A stretch of DNA of 64,000 bases from Schistosoma mansoni (lineage: Eukaryota; Platyhelminthes; Trematoda; Strigeidida; Schistosomatidae): positions 1,674,001 through 1,738,000 of the forward strand of contig NW_017386017.1 of assembly GCF_000237925.1 (NCBI RefSeq), written 5' to 3'. Shown piece by piece: positions 22,603 to 29,925 of the stretch. The notes under the pieces are model-generated. The model was given only the letters and a program-made list of their open reading frames with translations. It had not been told where the DNA came from and searched no databases. Every line of letters begins with the position of its first letter. The stretch's first letter is position 1. Both the position numbers and the translations under genes were made by a program.

Positions 22603-25408
22603 CTATGTAGAATTACACACCAGATGAAGCAGTTGATCATCAACCGCACCAAACACATGGCATCAGTCCATGAATTCATTGAAAATTAGATTGAGCAATA
22701 TTACTAGGTGTAGACTATCTGGTTGGAGTTTGTGTGATTATCGTAACTAATGGTTAGAAACTTTGAGTGACATGTCTAAAAATCGTTTGTAATAGCACAG
22801 GTTCATTAATTCGTTGCCTTCCCCTAAATTATAAGGTTCTCAATTTTTCTTAACTTTTGTTATCTCACTAATGTATGTATGTTTTTCGAATCGTATCCTC
22901 GATGCTTAATCTTTTCAATCACCACTCATACTGTTACTATCTCTACTATTCTGGGATTTGACCTGACTATTTCCTCTCTCTATGCTAATTGGTTAAAACA
23001 ACTTGAATCGATGTATATACGTACTAGTTTCTACGTTGCTACTGATTGGTTCTTCAATAACAGATGAAGAAGATGAAAGTGAACCATAGAGATTAATTTT
23101 AGTTCGGTTTTTTATTTTTTCTTGATCATTACATGAGTTTGCTTATTCTCAGACATCTATATTTGTGTGTATTACCTTCACATGCATACACTGAACATTT
23201 TTAAAAATCAGTTATATTTATAATATTCGTAACTTGATAATTCCATATTCTACATTTTTTTTTCACGTAAAGTTACCAATTCGTTCTGGATTCTGTCCTA
23301 GTACCGTTACACCATCAGGTTCTGTTTTATCATTTACCAATCAACAGCAACAACCACATCGTTTACTTGGTACACAGAATACTTCATCATCATCAGTTGG
23401 TCATTATCAATTCCAACCTCGACAAACATTATTAAATTCTTCAGTTGGTCGTCTTACCCATTTAACTTCAGGTGCATCAATTGTTAATGCACCTCATCTA
23501 ACTGGCACTCATCATGTAATATCGTCAGGAGCAGTTGCATCAGTATCATCATCATTAACAGATGACAGTGGAAGTACAAGAAGTGTAGATTTGAATTCTG
23601 GTAGTATTTTAATTCCTGGCAACTGGCGTACATCAACAAATCCACGATCACTTAACGTTCAAGTAAGTTTATCTAGTTTTCACTCTATACATTTAATTAA
23701 ATCCTGGTAAACATCATTTCTATTCATTTTGATGATTGGGTTAATTTTATTCACCTTGTTATATTATTCAACATAGAAAATGCAGACTACATTTTTATTA
23801 AGATCGCAGACCAGCTTAAGTTAGTTCAACAACCATTAGAAGCCAGAAAACACTGAGTAGCTGTTTCACTCTAGTATCGGACTCTTCATCAGTTCTCATC
23901 CACAGTCTCAATAACACTCAACATTCTCCACTAACCCCTATACTGATAATCATCATATAATCACTAGTGACTGATTTCGTGAAATAATTCCTGGAGTTCT
24001 AGTGAAAAGTCGTGACCATATTGGATATGAGGTAGTTACTCACTGAAGACAATGGTACATGATTGCGTAATATTGAGAATAATTAGAGGTTAGATATGTA
24101 AACCATAGAATGGCATCTCAATGGTCTAAACATTAAACGTTAGCTGCGAAATCTGAATGTTTTGACATCTATTTCTGGTGGGGTCGTGCATACTCACTAC
24201 CGAAGTTCGGTTTTAAAATAAAAAGCTGTCAAGTGCTTCCTGATTTTCAATAGCTCTTCAACTTTGATTGGTTTGTAATCTCAATAGCATTTAGGGATTT
24301 CCACAAACCCCTATACTGATGACTACGTTTCGTGTGATGAAAATAATTCTGTATTTTCCATCACTGAACGAATAGTTATTATTGTTTCAAACAGATATTA
24401 ACTTTTCTCATTTTATTCATCATATAGACAATTGTTTCATCCACACCTACCGTTCTCCGACGTTCTGCTACATTCACCGGAATTGGTTTAAGTAATCAAT
24501 CAACCAGTGGACTTCAAACTTGTCGATTGAATCCTGCATTGTCTAGTATTTCACAAAGTTTATCAACCACTCCATTCACTGGTACATATCTAAACACACA
24601 AGTTACAAAACTTCCGAATTCCTCTTCTACAACAGGACAATCTAACTTTTATATACATCAACGTCCACAATTTTTGTCCAGTACACAAACATCTGGTTCT
24701 TCATCTGGACATGGTGTTCTTACTACACCATCGAATATTGCTGTAATTTCTGGTGCATCAAATAATTATTCATCATCTGTTACACATATACCACAAATTC
24801 TTCGTCCTAGAAATAATGCTGTAAGTTATAAATTGTTTTTATTGACAAAATTATCATTATTCATGGTTTAATAAGTAGTTTCTATGGGTAGTTTGATAGA
24901 AACTAGGCACTAAATATATAAAAGTATTGACAATATATATTCCGTACATGTTCGGAATAGTTTTCGTTAACTATATTTAGTTTCATGTATTCTACATGTT
25001 TTCATCGTTGTTTATGGCTTTTTTCAGCTTCGTGGTTCTATTGTTCAACCAACATTTGTACGAACATTCTCAACTACCGGTGTTAGTGGTACAAGTGGTT
25101 CAGTTATACCTGTCCCAGTAACACAACATGGAACTCGTTTATCATCGAATGTGGTTGGTGGTGCATCTACAACAAGTATGTTTCTTGGACGTGTTGCTAC
25201 ACTAAACGTTTCTTCAAATAATCCATCTGTTTCTAGCATTCTTAATGCTTCACGTACTGGGACACAACGTAGTGTATCACCAACTGTTTTTCAGTCGTTA
25301 CGAACATGTATTTCAGGTGGTGTTGTAAACTCTGTTGGAAATGAACAACCTCATTCATCGTCACAGAGTAGTAACAACAATAGTAGTATTAGTGGTAGTA
25401 ATAAGTGA
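1..25408 (+). CDS. EP400: EP400/Domino-like SWR1-type chromatin ATPase, C-terminal half (5' partial, 15 exons)
   Basis: Exons read from the sequence: <1-208, 1629-1948, 3356-3782, 5911-6541, 7953-8471, 10280-10865, 12869-13476, 14259-14474, 14977-15310, 17080-17402, 19078-19728, 22031-22519, 23273-23662, 24428-24820, 25028-25408. All have AG/GT borders and every junction keeps phase, giving 2157 codons and a TGA at 25406-25408. In order the protein shows the second helicase lobe, an acidic linker, a block resembling the EP400 stretch before its SANT domain, a SANT/Myb domain, the EP400-type QKNPxH block followed by a basic EEREARQRAE helix, and a Ser/Thr/Asn-rich tail. EP400/Domino proteins are nuclear ATPases of the TIP60/p400 complex that exchange H2A.Z. 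The SANT domain placed after the helicase separates this family from SRCAP and INO80. The first helicase lobe lies upstream of the window. The donor of exon 12 (GTAGTG) was chosen because it keeps frame; GTATGT at 22531 would not. Family assignment is from remembered similarity, not a search. Confidence 0.8.
246..795. mobile_element. SINE A composite with inverted ends (intron 1)
   Basis: The right half (about 556-745, plus) is a tRNA-headed SINE: A-box-like GCTCAGTAGTCTAGAAG, B-box-like GGTTCAAATC, then a degenerate hammerhead core and a tail ending in TTGACTCATGA. The left half (about 295-440) is the same tail in inverted orientation, and the outer ends (ATTATCAGAAGGGGG on the left, CCCCTTCTAGGAATA on the right) are also inverted. 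A linker (about 445-555) shared with another copy near 30860-30970 joins them. The family resembles the schistosome SM-alpha repeats. Confidence 0.6.
800..1107. repeat. LTR-like repeat fragment related to 53200-53578
   Basis: This stretch matches 53200-53578 through ACTCATTGATCC, CAATCAGAGAAACG, AGCCAACTCG, ATAACCCAT and CCAGATACTACA. The shared end CACTACA/TACTACA fits an LTR terminus read on the minus strand (TGTAGT...). It is probably a decayed LTR into which the SINE composite inserted; no target duplication was found. Confidence 0.4.
1949..3355. other. Intron 2, nothing recognised
   Basis: AT-rich intronic sequence between a GTGAAT donor and a polypyrimidine/CAG acceptor. No coding, RNA or repeat signal was recognised apart from short GT-rich tracts near 3115-3255. 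Confidence 0.5.
3356..6541 (+). CDS. EP400: EP400-like exons 3-4: divergent second RecA (Helicase C) lobe
   Basis: Exon 3 (3356-3782) opens with the SGK motif, has a Thr run encoded by ACT repeats, then RCIYFIAHQTAFLDLLEAYL, matching motif IV of EP400 (RVLI.SQM...LDILE.FL). Motif V is recognisable but altered: IHARSPTTSLISLRAD, then ICDVDW in place of FYDNDLNP. Exon 4 (5911-6541) continues DNLKAIIHSWILNGLSF where EP400 has the DAKAQEWCDRIGR motif VI, so the glutamine and both arginine positions are lost. After a polyserine insert it resumes with RLLST...SIETCLLRG, parallel to RLVSGNSIEEKLLKNG. The junction AT|T gives Ile and keeps frame. The fold looks conserved but ATP coupling through this lobe is doubtful (inference). 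Confidence 0.72.
3860..4500 (+). mobile_element. RTE-type non-LTR retrotransposon, 5'-truncated 3' end (intron 3)
   Basis: The translation keeps pieces of the C-terminal end of the schistosome RTE polyprotein, such as FNHRLPLCTILADVGMGWEE, KVWHYSMKLSSVGL and VGRCRLPSW, broken by stops. The following 3' UTR (about 4250-4480) parallels the tail of the copies at 9900-10060 and 22800-23060. It is a dead 5'-truncated insertion in the gene's orientation. Confidence 0.6.
5023..5523 (-). mobile_element. Unclassified retroposon B with A-rich tail (copy 1)
   Basis: On the minus strand it ends in a (TAAA)n-like tail at 5023-5045. The body matches the other copies through landmarks such as CTACCATGGGACTGCATC, ACCGGGTTGGTG and GGCGCATATATATCTGGC. 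No protein is recognised; the tail suggests target-primed insertion of a LINE 3' end or a SINE. Confidence 0.55.
5524..5680 (-). repeat. SINE A fragment, decayed
   Basis: Minus-strand SINE A tail and tRNA-like head, recognisable by GGAAGCACTGGATGG and TCTCTAGACCAT. It abuts retroposon copy B1 directly. The hammerhead core is destroyed. Confidence 0.45.
6575..7122 (+). mobile_element. Unclassified retroposon B (copy 2) with a SINE A head
   Basis: The first 28 bases (6575-6602, AACACTGTTGGATGCCAGCT...) are the tRNA-like start of SINE A. They switch at GGTACCCCTCAAATGCCC to the body of retroposon B, which runs to an A-rich tail of TAAAA repeats at about 7103-7122. The insertion begins only some 35 bases after the donor of exon 4. 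The head may be a template-switch chimera, since other B copies lack it. Confidence 0.5.
7225..7440 (+). mobile_element. SINE A copy (intron 4)
   Basis: Starts with the GTTAGACATTAACACCGTTGG leader, then the tRNA-like region and a hammerhead-like core in which the first core C is T (GTTGAGGAG), so the ribozyme is probably inactive. The tail ends near TTGGTCGATGC. Confidence 0.55.
7953..13476 (+). CDS. EP400: EP400-like exons 5-7: post-helicase linker
   Basis: Exon 5 (7953-8471) starts LHQALELFEDPID, resembling the EP400 stretch TIQELFEVYSPMDD just after the helicase, and then becomes acidic and Asn-rich. Exon 6 (10280-10865) starts IWCPFESYL and carries YETVPMTESELPPLIIP, which parallels YEATPIPEAKLPPVYV of EP400, followed by basic RRRP and KRR stretches. 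Exon 7 (12869-13476) is low in recognisable motifs and includes an Ala-rich piece (VATVAAVASLAAGAHLLQQQ). The linker is much richer in homopolymer runs than vertebrate EP400. Junction phases are 0 (4/5), 0 (5/6), 1 (6/7) and 0 (7/8). Confidence 0.68.
8472..9359. other. Intron 5 left part, nothing recognised
   Basis: AT-rich intron sequence after the exon 5 donor GTGAGT. No repeat family known from elsewhere in the window was seen. Confidence 0.45.
9360..10070 (+). mobile_element. RTE-type retrotransposon 3' end (intron 5)
   Basis: Translated pieces follow the RTE C-terminal region: FYGCEILFK-like, VNRVSNVEVKDSVL, VNLCQLR, GHILLMLNRCIPHYAMFTDV and HVSRFRPPG, interrupted by stops and shifts. 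The 3' UTR parallels the copy in intron 3. The element is in the same orientation as the gene, dead and 5'-truncated. Confidence 0.6.
11325..12280 (-). mobile_element. Unclassified retroposon B (copy 3), split by a solo LTR
   Basis: The two halves, about 11325-11568 and 12068-12280, together give the usual body of family B on the minus strand. The break falls in the TGACCAACGATTGATTC landmark and is exactly filled by the solo LTR at 11569-12067. Confidence 0.6.
11569..12067 (+). mobile_element. Solo LTR, family C (intron 6)
   Basis: 499 bases beginning TGTTATAACTTG and ending GGGACAGAACA, flanked by the 5-base direct repeat CCAAC (11564-11568 and 12068-12072). It shares its body with the LTRs at 15363 and 39663, including GAAAATAACATTTGTACAAG and a TATA-like GTATATATAG upstream of AAAATAAAGC. 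No internal retrotransposon sequence is present, so it is a recombination remnant. Confidence 0.75.
12281..12868. other. Intron 6 right part, nothing recognised
   Basis: AT-rich sequence with a polypyrimidine tract just before the exon 7 acceptor. No gene or known repeat seen. Confidence 0.4.
13477..14258. other. Intron 7, nothing recognised
   Basis: AT-rich intron between exons 7 and 8. No repeat shared with the rest of the window was noticed. Confidence 0.4.
14259..15310 (+). CDS. EP400: EP400-like exons 8-9: SANT/Myb domain
   Basis: Exon 8 (14259-14474) ends KPPDWLIYEEAALYL and exon 9 (14977-15310) continues CITKLQELNFEINNSN, later RSYRGARQCLLVHFKM. This parallels the EP400 SANT domain (NPEWLISEDWALLQ ... 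LPLNLTIVSP ... RIYRSSKQCRNRYENV), with the first conserved Trp, the acidic pair and the RxxxQC element preserved. The domain is the hallmark separating EP400/Domino/Eaf1-type proteins from other remodellers; it contributes to histone-tail and acetyltransferase-complex contacts. Exon 9 then runs into polyserine and poly-Asn. A SINE sits in the intron between the two halves of the domain, and a solo LTR begins 53 bases downstream of the last base of exon 9. Confidence 0.75.
14633..14875 (+). mobile_element. SINE A copy with inverted ends (intron 8)
   Basis: Left end TTATCAGAAGGGGATTTTC runs into an inverted copy of the SINE tail (CATGAGTCAATTGAAGC...GGAAAACCTG), then jumps into the SINE at ATAGGTCCTGGGTTCGAATC (B box) and continues to the normal tail ending ACTCATGATTTCAACTATG. 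The tRNA A-box half is missing, consistent with an internal deletion of a fold-back unit. Confidence 0.6.
14768..14812 (+). ncRNA. Hammerhead ribozyme in SINE A
   Basis: Core CTGAGGA (fits CUGANGA), stem II GTCTC/AGGAC with loop ATAAT, then GAAA, a short stem III and the cleavage triplet GTC. Stem I is formed by GCACTG and CAGTGT. Hammerhead ribozymes in schistosome SM-alpha repeats are established knowledge; activity of this copy is inferred. Confidence 0.55.
15363..15879 (+). mobile_element. Solo LTR, family C (intron 9)
   Basis: 517 bases from TGTTATATCGTTTG to GGGATATAACA, flanked by the direct repeat CATAT (15358-15362, 15880-15884). It starts 53 bases after the last base of exon 9, so it lies close to a constitutive splice donor. 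TATA-like and AATAAA motifs are in the gene's orientation. Confidence 0.7.
15885..17079. other. Intron 9 right part, nothing recognised
   Basis: AT-rich intron. Short open frames near 16506-16775 show no recognisable motif and overlap on both strands. No repeat family recurring elsewhere in the window was seen. Confidence 0.4.
17080..17402 (+). CDS. EP400: EP400-like exon 10: basic patch and Ala/Gly runs
   Basis: The acceptor CAG|TA completes a split GTA codon from exon 9. The peptide begins VNPISSLHHHGPSSRKVKSK, a basic patch after the SANT domain like the SKNNRPLRTSQ area of EP400. It is followed by an alanine run built from mixed GCT/GCC codons (about 17130-17190) and a Gly/Ser-rich stretch. 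The exon ends GYLFYQ in phase 0 at a GTAAAT donor. The mixed codons suggest a selected homopolymer rather than a young slippage tract. Confidence 0.65.
17403..19077. other. Intron 10, nothing recognised
   Basis: 1.7 kb of AT-rich intron with no mobile element recognised, which is unusual for this gene. Confidence 0.4.
19078..22519 (+). CDS. EP400: EP400-like exons 11-12: conserved C-terminal QKNPxH block
   Basis: Exon 11 (19078-19728) contains PIIHALKFAEDSQASFLRKA and ends IIQKNPTHIAALQ at a GTTAGT donor. Exon 12 (22031-22519) begins EHNINPDTLITPAMVIKNKE and continues EEREARQRAE. The pair matches the EP400 block FQKNPKHASVLAESGINYD...PPIQVASLRAERIAKEKKA very well across the splice and is the second strong family marker after the SANT domain. 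The intron between them carries a BEL/Pao fragment on the opposite strand and an unclassified retroposon. Downstream of the helix, exon 12 turns into Ser/Thr/Asn repeats. Confidence 0.75.
20020..20909 (-). pseudogene. BEL/Pao LTR-retrotransposon fragment (protease end and RNase H)
   Basis: Read on the minus strand, 20909-20688 encodes the end of a BEL-type aspartic protease region (LRGVTLPTVGNEDVNVLIGC, close to the family's LP.V....VDVLIG). 20650-20246 encodes a Pao-type RNase H: HCFADASEFAYGVVAY, IPRMELTAAVL and YWTDSLIVLHCI, with the catalytic Asp and Glu positions present. An in-frame TGA at 20246 sits where a Trp is expected, and the frame then continues NPTDYASCGLS and on to about 20020. 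The reverse transcriptase expected between protease and RNase H is missing, so this is an internally deleted relic in intron 11, antisense to the host gene. Confidence 0.75.
21303..21840 (-). mobile_element. Unclassified retroposon B (copy 4, intron 11)
   Basis: Minus-strand copy running from an A-rich tail (TTTATTTTATTTAAA at about 21310-21325 on the plus strand) to the GGAGAGCGGACTCTCC landmark near 21778. It lies about 400 bases from the BEL/Pao relic. Body landmarks match copies at 6600 and 28250. Confidence 0.55.
22562..22597. repeat. (TA)n microsatellite
   Basis: An uninterrupted TA run of 36 bases in the intron after exon 12, just downstream of two candidate splice donors. Confidence 0.9.
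22640..23060 (+). mobile_element. RTE-type retrotransposon 3' end (intron 12)
   Basis: The region from CATGGCATCAGTCCATG to the AATAACAGATGAAG end parallels the last coding bases and the 3' UTR of the RTE copies in introns 3 and 5 (landmarks AGACTATCTGGTTGGAGT, GTGATTATCGTAACTAATGG, TTACTATCTCTACTATTCTG). Only the very 3' end is present. Confidence 0.5.
23273..25408 (+). CDS. EP400: EP400-like exons 13-15: Ser/Thr/Asn/Gln-rich C-terminal tail and stop
   Basis: Exons 23273-23662, 24428-24820 and 25028-25408 are all phase 0 at both ends, so single-exon skipping would keep the frame. The tail is rich in Ser, Thr, Asn, Gln and Gly with scattered Arg and no hydrophobic segment, as in the disordered Gln/Ser/Thr-rich C-terminus of vertebrate EP400. 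It ends SSISGSNK followed by TGA. No folded domain is recognised. Confidence 0.7.
24080..24290 (+). repeat. SINE A copy, strongly decayed
   Basis: Only the outline remains: AGGTTAGATATGTAAACC for the leader, TGGCATCTCAATGGTCTAAAC for the tRNA-like head, CTACCGAAGTTCGG for the core region and AAGTGCTTCCTGATTTTC for the tail. The core no longer fits a hammerhead. Confidence 0.4.
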
Positions 25409-25457
25409 TAAATTGCAATATTACCATCTTCTTTTCGACCTAAACTAAAAAAAGGGT

Positions 25458-25463
25458 AATAAA
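25458..25463 (+). promoter_or_regulatory. Candidate polyadenylation signal of the EP400-like gene
   Basis: A perfect AATAAA lies 50 bases after the stop codon, in an A-rich stretch followed by T-rich sequence. It is the first canonical hexamer downstream of the stop; no transcript evidence is available. Confidence 0.45.
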
Positions 25464-25464
25464 T

Positions 25465-26029
25465 AATTATTTATTTATCTATTGTACATTAATAACTTTC
25501 ATGCAGTCAGGGTAACCTAATAACCAGTGATCTAAGAAGAATCCGTACTTTTTTCCTCTTGATTACCTGAGAAAAAGAATACAGTCAGAGCTATTGTTGT
25601 GGTTCTGGTTTGTGGTTTCTCTCTTTCGCTCTCTAATTATACAACCTAATAAAAAAACATTGACCTATCATGTAAAAGTCATATTGTATGTACTATGTAT
25701 TTATGTTCACTTTCACACACACACACACACACTTGTCAACATGACTTATTTATGGCTCTCATTCTATTTCACTGTTATTTCCTCTTAATTCTATATGATT
25801 TGTTGATCATATATGTTATATAGTCCATCTGTATATCATCTTCTGGTTTATAGTATCAATTATTTTCATTGTTATTCTTTCCATTCCTTTCTATTGTGCA
25901 AAGTTCTTTTCCATACATTGTTAAATAGTATCTGCATTTTCATTTGTTCGCTTAGCCCATTGTAAAGAAAAATATATATGTAAACTGCAAGTTTTTTGTT
26001 TTTGGTTAGTTGCTCAACTTCGTCAATTG
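25465..26029. other. 3' flank of the EP400-like gene, nothing recognised except a CA repeat
   Basis: AT-rich flank with a (CA)n tract at 25714-25732 and several T-rich runs. Confidence 0.4.
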
Positions 26030-26245
26030 GTTGAAGTTAGACATTAACACCGCTGGACGCCGGCTCAGTGGTCTATCGGTCAAGTGCTTTGGCGCAAGAC
26101 TGGTAGGTCCTGGGTTCGAATCTCGCTCTCGAGGCGGGATCGTGGATGCTCACTGCTGAGGAGTCCCACAGTAGGATGAAACGGCCGTCCAGTGCTTCCA
26201 GATTTTCTAGAGTGATCTAGCCTCCATTGACTCATGATTTCAACT
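26030..26245 (+). mobile_element. SINE A copy downstream of the EP400-like gene
   Basis: A well-kept copy: leader GTTAGACATTAACACCGC, head CGGCTCAGTGGTCTATCGG, B box GGGTTCGAATCTCGC, hammerhead core and the tail ending ACTCATGATTTCAACTAT. The A- and B-box-like motifs are the expected internal RNA polymerase III promoter of a tRNA-derived SINE. Confidence 0.65.
26151..26194 (+). ncRNA. Hammerhead ribozyme in SINE A
   Basis: CACTG, CTGAGGA, stem II GTCCC/GGAT (one G-U pair), GAAA, stem III CGGCCG and GTC cleavage triplet, closed by CAGTG. All core positions are compatible with activity. Confidence 0.55.
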
Positions 26246-26574
26246 ATATATAATAATTTGATATTTGTTAAACTGATTAAATTTAGAATTTGTTGACGGT
26301 TACATGATTTTGGTTAAGGTTTAACTTATTTATACGTCTGACACATATACGTGCTTATTATTAATCTGACTTAATGATATGAGATACACGTAATTTTATT
26401 CTTGAAAAAGTTTGTGTACATATCTCGATTCATGTCAACTAATAAAGCCTCCTATATGTTCATTGTCCTCTCACTCTTATAGCTGATTAGTCTTGCGTAT
26501 ATGAAACGTATATATCACTATGGGAATCGGACGATAGGCGCAACACAACGAAATTCAGTTCTTAATAGAGCCAT

Positions 26575-26705
26575 TTCCAGTTGAATTCATGAGTTGATCT
26601 AAGCTAGACCACCTGGAAGCACTAGACGGCCATTTCGTTCTAGTTTGGGACTGTTTAGTAAGTAGTGCAAATCCATGATTCCTCACGTGGGACTCGAACC
26701 CACAA
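26575..26705 (-). repeat. SINE A fragment
   Basis: Minus-strand tail and core region (GAATTCATGAGTTGATCTAAGC, CCACCTGGAAGCACTAGACGG, CGTGGGACTCGAACCC). The head is missing. Confidence 0.45.
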
Positions 26706-27299
26706 ATATTTATTCTGATTTTTACATGTTTCGGTATGGTTTGCATAATTATCGATGTTTCATCTGGCCTTCAGAAAGCGGTAAGCATCCTACCTATTTG
26801 TACAGCATAAATAAACGCATACATTGTTTTTGACAAAGCAAAACATACATTCATTTTACAAGTTTAAACTAGTCTAAGACAGATGGATTGTAAAAGAAAT
26901 TCCAAGAAAATGGTTTAGTGCTAAGCTGAAATGATTGGTAATGTTTTTTTTCTTTGAAATTTTAAACATTCAAACACTATCCTCATAGATCAGTTTCAAC
27001 ACCCATATTCAAATCTGAAAGTATCTTTGATTACCATATAGGTCATTAGCAGGTGTTCCTGTATAAGTAAAAATCATTTCACTGAAAGTGATTATATCTT
27101 TTTGAATTAAGTGACCTAAGTAGATCTATTAGTTTTCCAAGGCTTATGATTAGTTTTTGGATATAAATTATATAAAGTTATTGCCACATAACATCAGTAA
27201 TATGAGTGTGAATTTATTCACACTGAAGGTTAATTCTCTTTGGCCATAAACAATATCAGTGAATATCCAATGTTCCGGTAAATTCTTTGTATGGAGCTC

Positions 27300-27485
27300 T
27301 CCTACAGTGCACGTCTACGATTTTGTACGCGGGGATCTGACCTAACATCTTCGGTCTTACGTGTGAACACTTGACCTCTAGACTGCTGATCTGGCATCTA
27401 ACAGTGTTAATGTCTAATTTCAGTCAATCCACGACATTGCGCGACCATCTTCTATTGTCATCGATGGAATATAACGGACTACAAT
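27300..27485 (-). repeat. SINE A copy, decayed
   Basis: Minus-strand head and leader are clear (TTGACCTCTAGACTGCTGATC, ATCTAACAGTGTTAATGTC, AATCCACGACATTGCG); the ribozyme part is degraded. Confidence 0.5.
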
Positions 27486-28245
27486 AATTTAAACCCAAAT
27501 ACTCAAACAGTTAAACGATCGCTTTCTTGAGCCCTATGCATTAGATTTTGAATTCAGTCATTAAAACATCAAAGGATTGCTTCATAATAATTTGTAAATC
27601 AGATAGAGATTGATGTTACTTGTTGAATACTTGAAGACATATATTTTGTAATCATATTTAGAATAACATTTCAGGGAAAGAGGGAAGATAGCATTTATTC
27701 ATAGTTAGTGAAGTGTATTATCTAAAAGAATCCCCTGATCATCAAGTAGCTTAATAGTTTAGTCTATTCTAAAAGTGTTTGAATAGCCATTGCTATCAAA
27801 TAATTTGCATTCACTGACAGATTTGTATCATTTGCTTAAAATAAGTAGAATGCGAATATCGTATCAAAATGGTATTTCATAGGTAGTGGGGAGATACATT
27901 GTTTTAACTATTACTACCGTATAACTTTGTACTACTCATTGAGTAGGTCAACTAGATTCTGGGCTTCTTTGTTCAAGACAAATTTATGGGAGATAACACG
28001 ATTGAGGTAATAAGAATAACAAATTGTCATTGAATTCGACAAATAACAATATTCATTGAAAGTGGACTGTTTATTGGACGTTAAGAAGCCACATTTTTGA
28101 TAAGTCTTAAAGGCACAAAAACAAAGGGTGTATGGAACGAATGTTATACCCTTAAAAAATTTCACTCTCCATTTTGACACTTGCCTTTGCTGATATGGAT
28201 CTTTTTGATGCTCAAACATATTGATGTGACTTTTTGATAGTTCAC
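27486..28245. other. Intergenic, nothing recognised
   Basis: AT-rich sequence with no recognised gene or repeat. The open frame on the minus strand across 27932-28363 runs out of this stretch into retroposon B and shows no family motif. Confidence 0.4.
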
Positions 28246-28770
28246 CTGTTGCTCGCCCACAAATGCCCTGGTACGGCCGAGAGTGGGGAGAGTCTGCTCT
28301 CCCTCCCCAAATGCTCTCACATGGCCACACGTATACAGCCACTGTCAAGAAAGTCCTACGCACTGTCTTCTAGAGGCATTATTGTTGTTTACAAAACTGA
28401 GAGGACGAAAACCGAATGTTCGGTGCCTTAACCGGGTCGGTGGATATGGAGGGTCCACCTAGGGGAGTCGGAAATCCTGATTCCAAACCAATGGTGTACA
28501 TGGACTACAGGATCCTGAGGAAACAAATGGTGCATGAATCAATCGTTGGTTACCGGCTACCATGGGACTGCATCTCCTCACGATGCTCCACTGTCTTGTG
28601 GATCAGATCTTTAGGTTAAAGGCTCCGGTTGTGGTCCCCTAAGAAAACCACCTGCTTCATTTTGGGCACCCGGGCAGTATCACAGTGCTCACACAAATCA
28701 AATGAGATTTGTGTGGCGCATATATATTTGGTGCCCCCTTGTACCATTGTTTATGTTTTAAAATAGAAAA
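28246..28770 (+). mobile_element. Unclassified retroposon B (copy 5)
   Basis: Runs from CCCACAAATGCCCTGG to TTTATGTTTTAAAATAG. It contains the ACCGGGTCGGTGGATATGG, CTACCATGGGACTGCATCTCC and GGCGCATATATATTTGG landmarks. A 67-codon frame inside (28416-28619) resembles no known protein. Confidence 0.55.
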
Positions 28771-29239
28771 TTAAATATTAGTGGACACCTCAGTGAAGTA
28801 TGTCCATCTCCAAAAAATCTGTCTTTAGATTACGGAGGTTTTAAATGCAAATGTTAACCAGATTAATATCTAAACTTAATTCATTTATAATATGTATTGT
28901 ATTATTTCTCACGTGTATCTGTGCTTCTTGATTATTTACTCGTAAATCTTCGTAAAATACTTTGAATGTTGAAGGCCTAAAATTAGAAACACTGAGTCAA
29001 TTAGAGCCTGGCAAAAATGTCTTTTAGCGTAAGTTGCAATACCACATTAGCACAAGGAGATGATATTATTAAGATAAATAGCAAAGTTGTCAAAAGAATG
29101 TAGTATCAAGAATAAAGAATAAGCATTAAGATCATAGATCAGAGAGACAGAATGGAAAGGCATATAGAAAGGTCTTCTGGAACTCAAAATCTAGATTAAG
29201 GTAAAGCTTGAATAGATCTATGCCATTATGACAGATTCT

Positions 29240-29720
29240 GAGCCAACTCATCTAATGTCTCCAACTATTGATCTTGGTAATTTGGTACCTGGTCAAGTGG
29301 GCTACATTTAGCAACATGGCTCTGACCAACAGTCAATAACTGTATAGACTGGTGCCACGTCTTAGATTACATTGCCTCTAGATTTCTCCGAACACCAGTT
29401 AATATTGCCGATCGAAGTAAGTAGTGGTTAGACATGGGTAACTCATGTCCCAACCACCTCAGTTGATAAACATTTACATTGTCACCAATTGATTTACCAT
29501 TTATGTATGACCACAGCGTCTTCCACTTGGTTGCTTTACGACAAGCGAGTGGTACTCCAAAGACACATATTTTGAAATACCTGAAGCCATCTACACGTGA
29601 CTTCTGCTTTCATAAACCATGTTACACCACCATAAGTGAATACAGAGTTGGTTAAAACCATCCGAACTTTTTTAATCCGTGATGAGTTTCTCCAGATATT
29701 AATCTAGTAGGGTTGATGAG
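29240..29720 (-). pseudogene. RTE-type retrotransposon ORF fragment, decayed
   Basis: On the minus strand, scattered pieces such as TYGGVTWFMKAEVTCRWLQV, SNQVEDAVV and CLSTEVVGT line up in order with the RTE region around YG.ETW.L..ED.R.L.VF and LRWLGHV. Many stops and shifts. Identification is by pattern only. Confidence 0.45.
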
Positions 29721-29844
29721 GAATCTAAAATAAGTGAATTGGTTGACATACTAGATTACTTGACCATCAATTATTCACACCAGTCCTGAAGCAACGATCG
29801 AATAAATGAATATCTAAATAAATTACCAACTACTCTTTTAAACA

Positions 29845-29925
29845 GAGATGGATAGTGGCTAGCAGTGGAATCCAGGACGCGCGTTTCGTCCTATTTGGGA
29901 CTCGTCAGCTGGATGGGAAGATTCA
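29845..29925 (-). mobile_element. SINE E fragment (ribozyme end)
   Basis: The 3' half of a second tRNA-headed SINE family, matching 52435-52500 and 58050-58125 through AGTGGCTAGCAGTGG and the hammerhead core. It is cut just after the core. Confidence 0.6.
29870..29914 (-). ncRNA. Hammerhead ribozyme in SINE E
   Basis: Minus strand: stem I ATCCAG/CTGGAT, core CTGACGA, stem II GTCCC/GGAC with loop AAATA, GAAA, minimal stem III CGCGCG and cleavage triplet GTC. This matches the published schistosome hammerhead in sequence as remembered. Confidence 0.7.
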
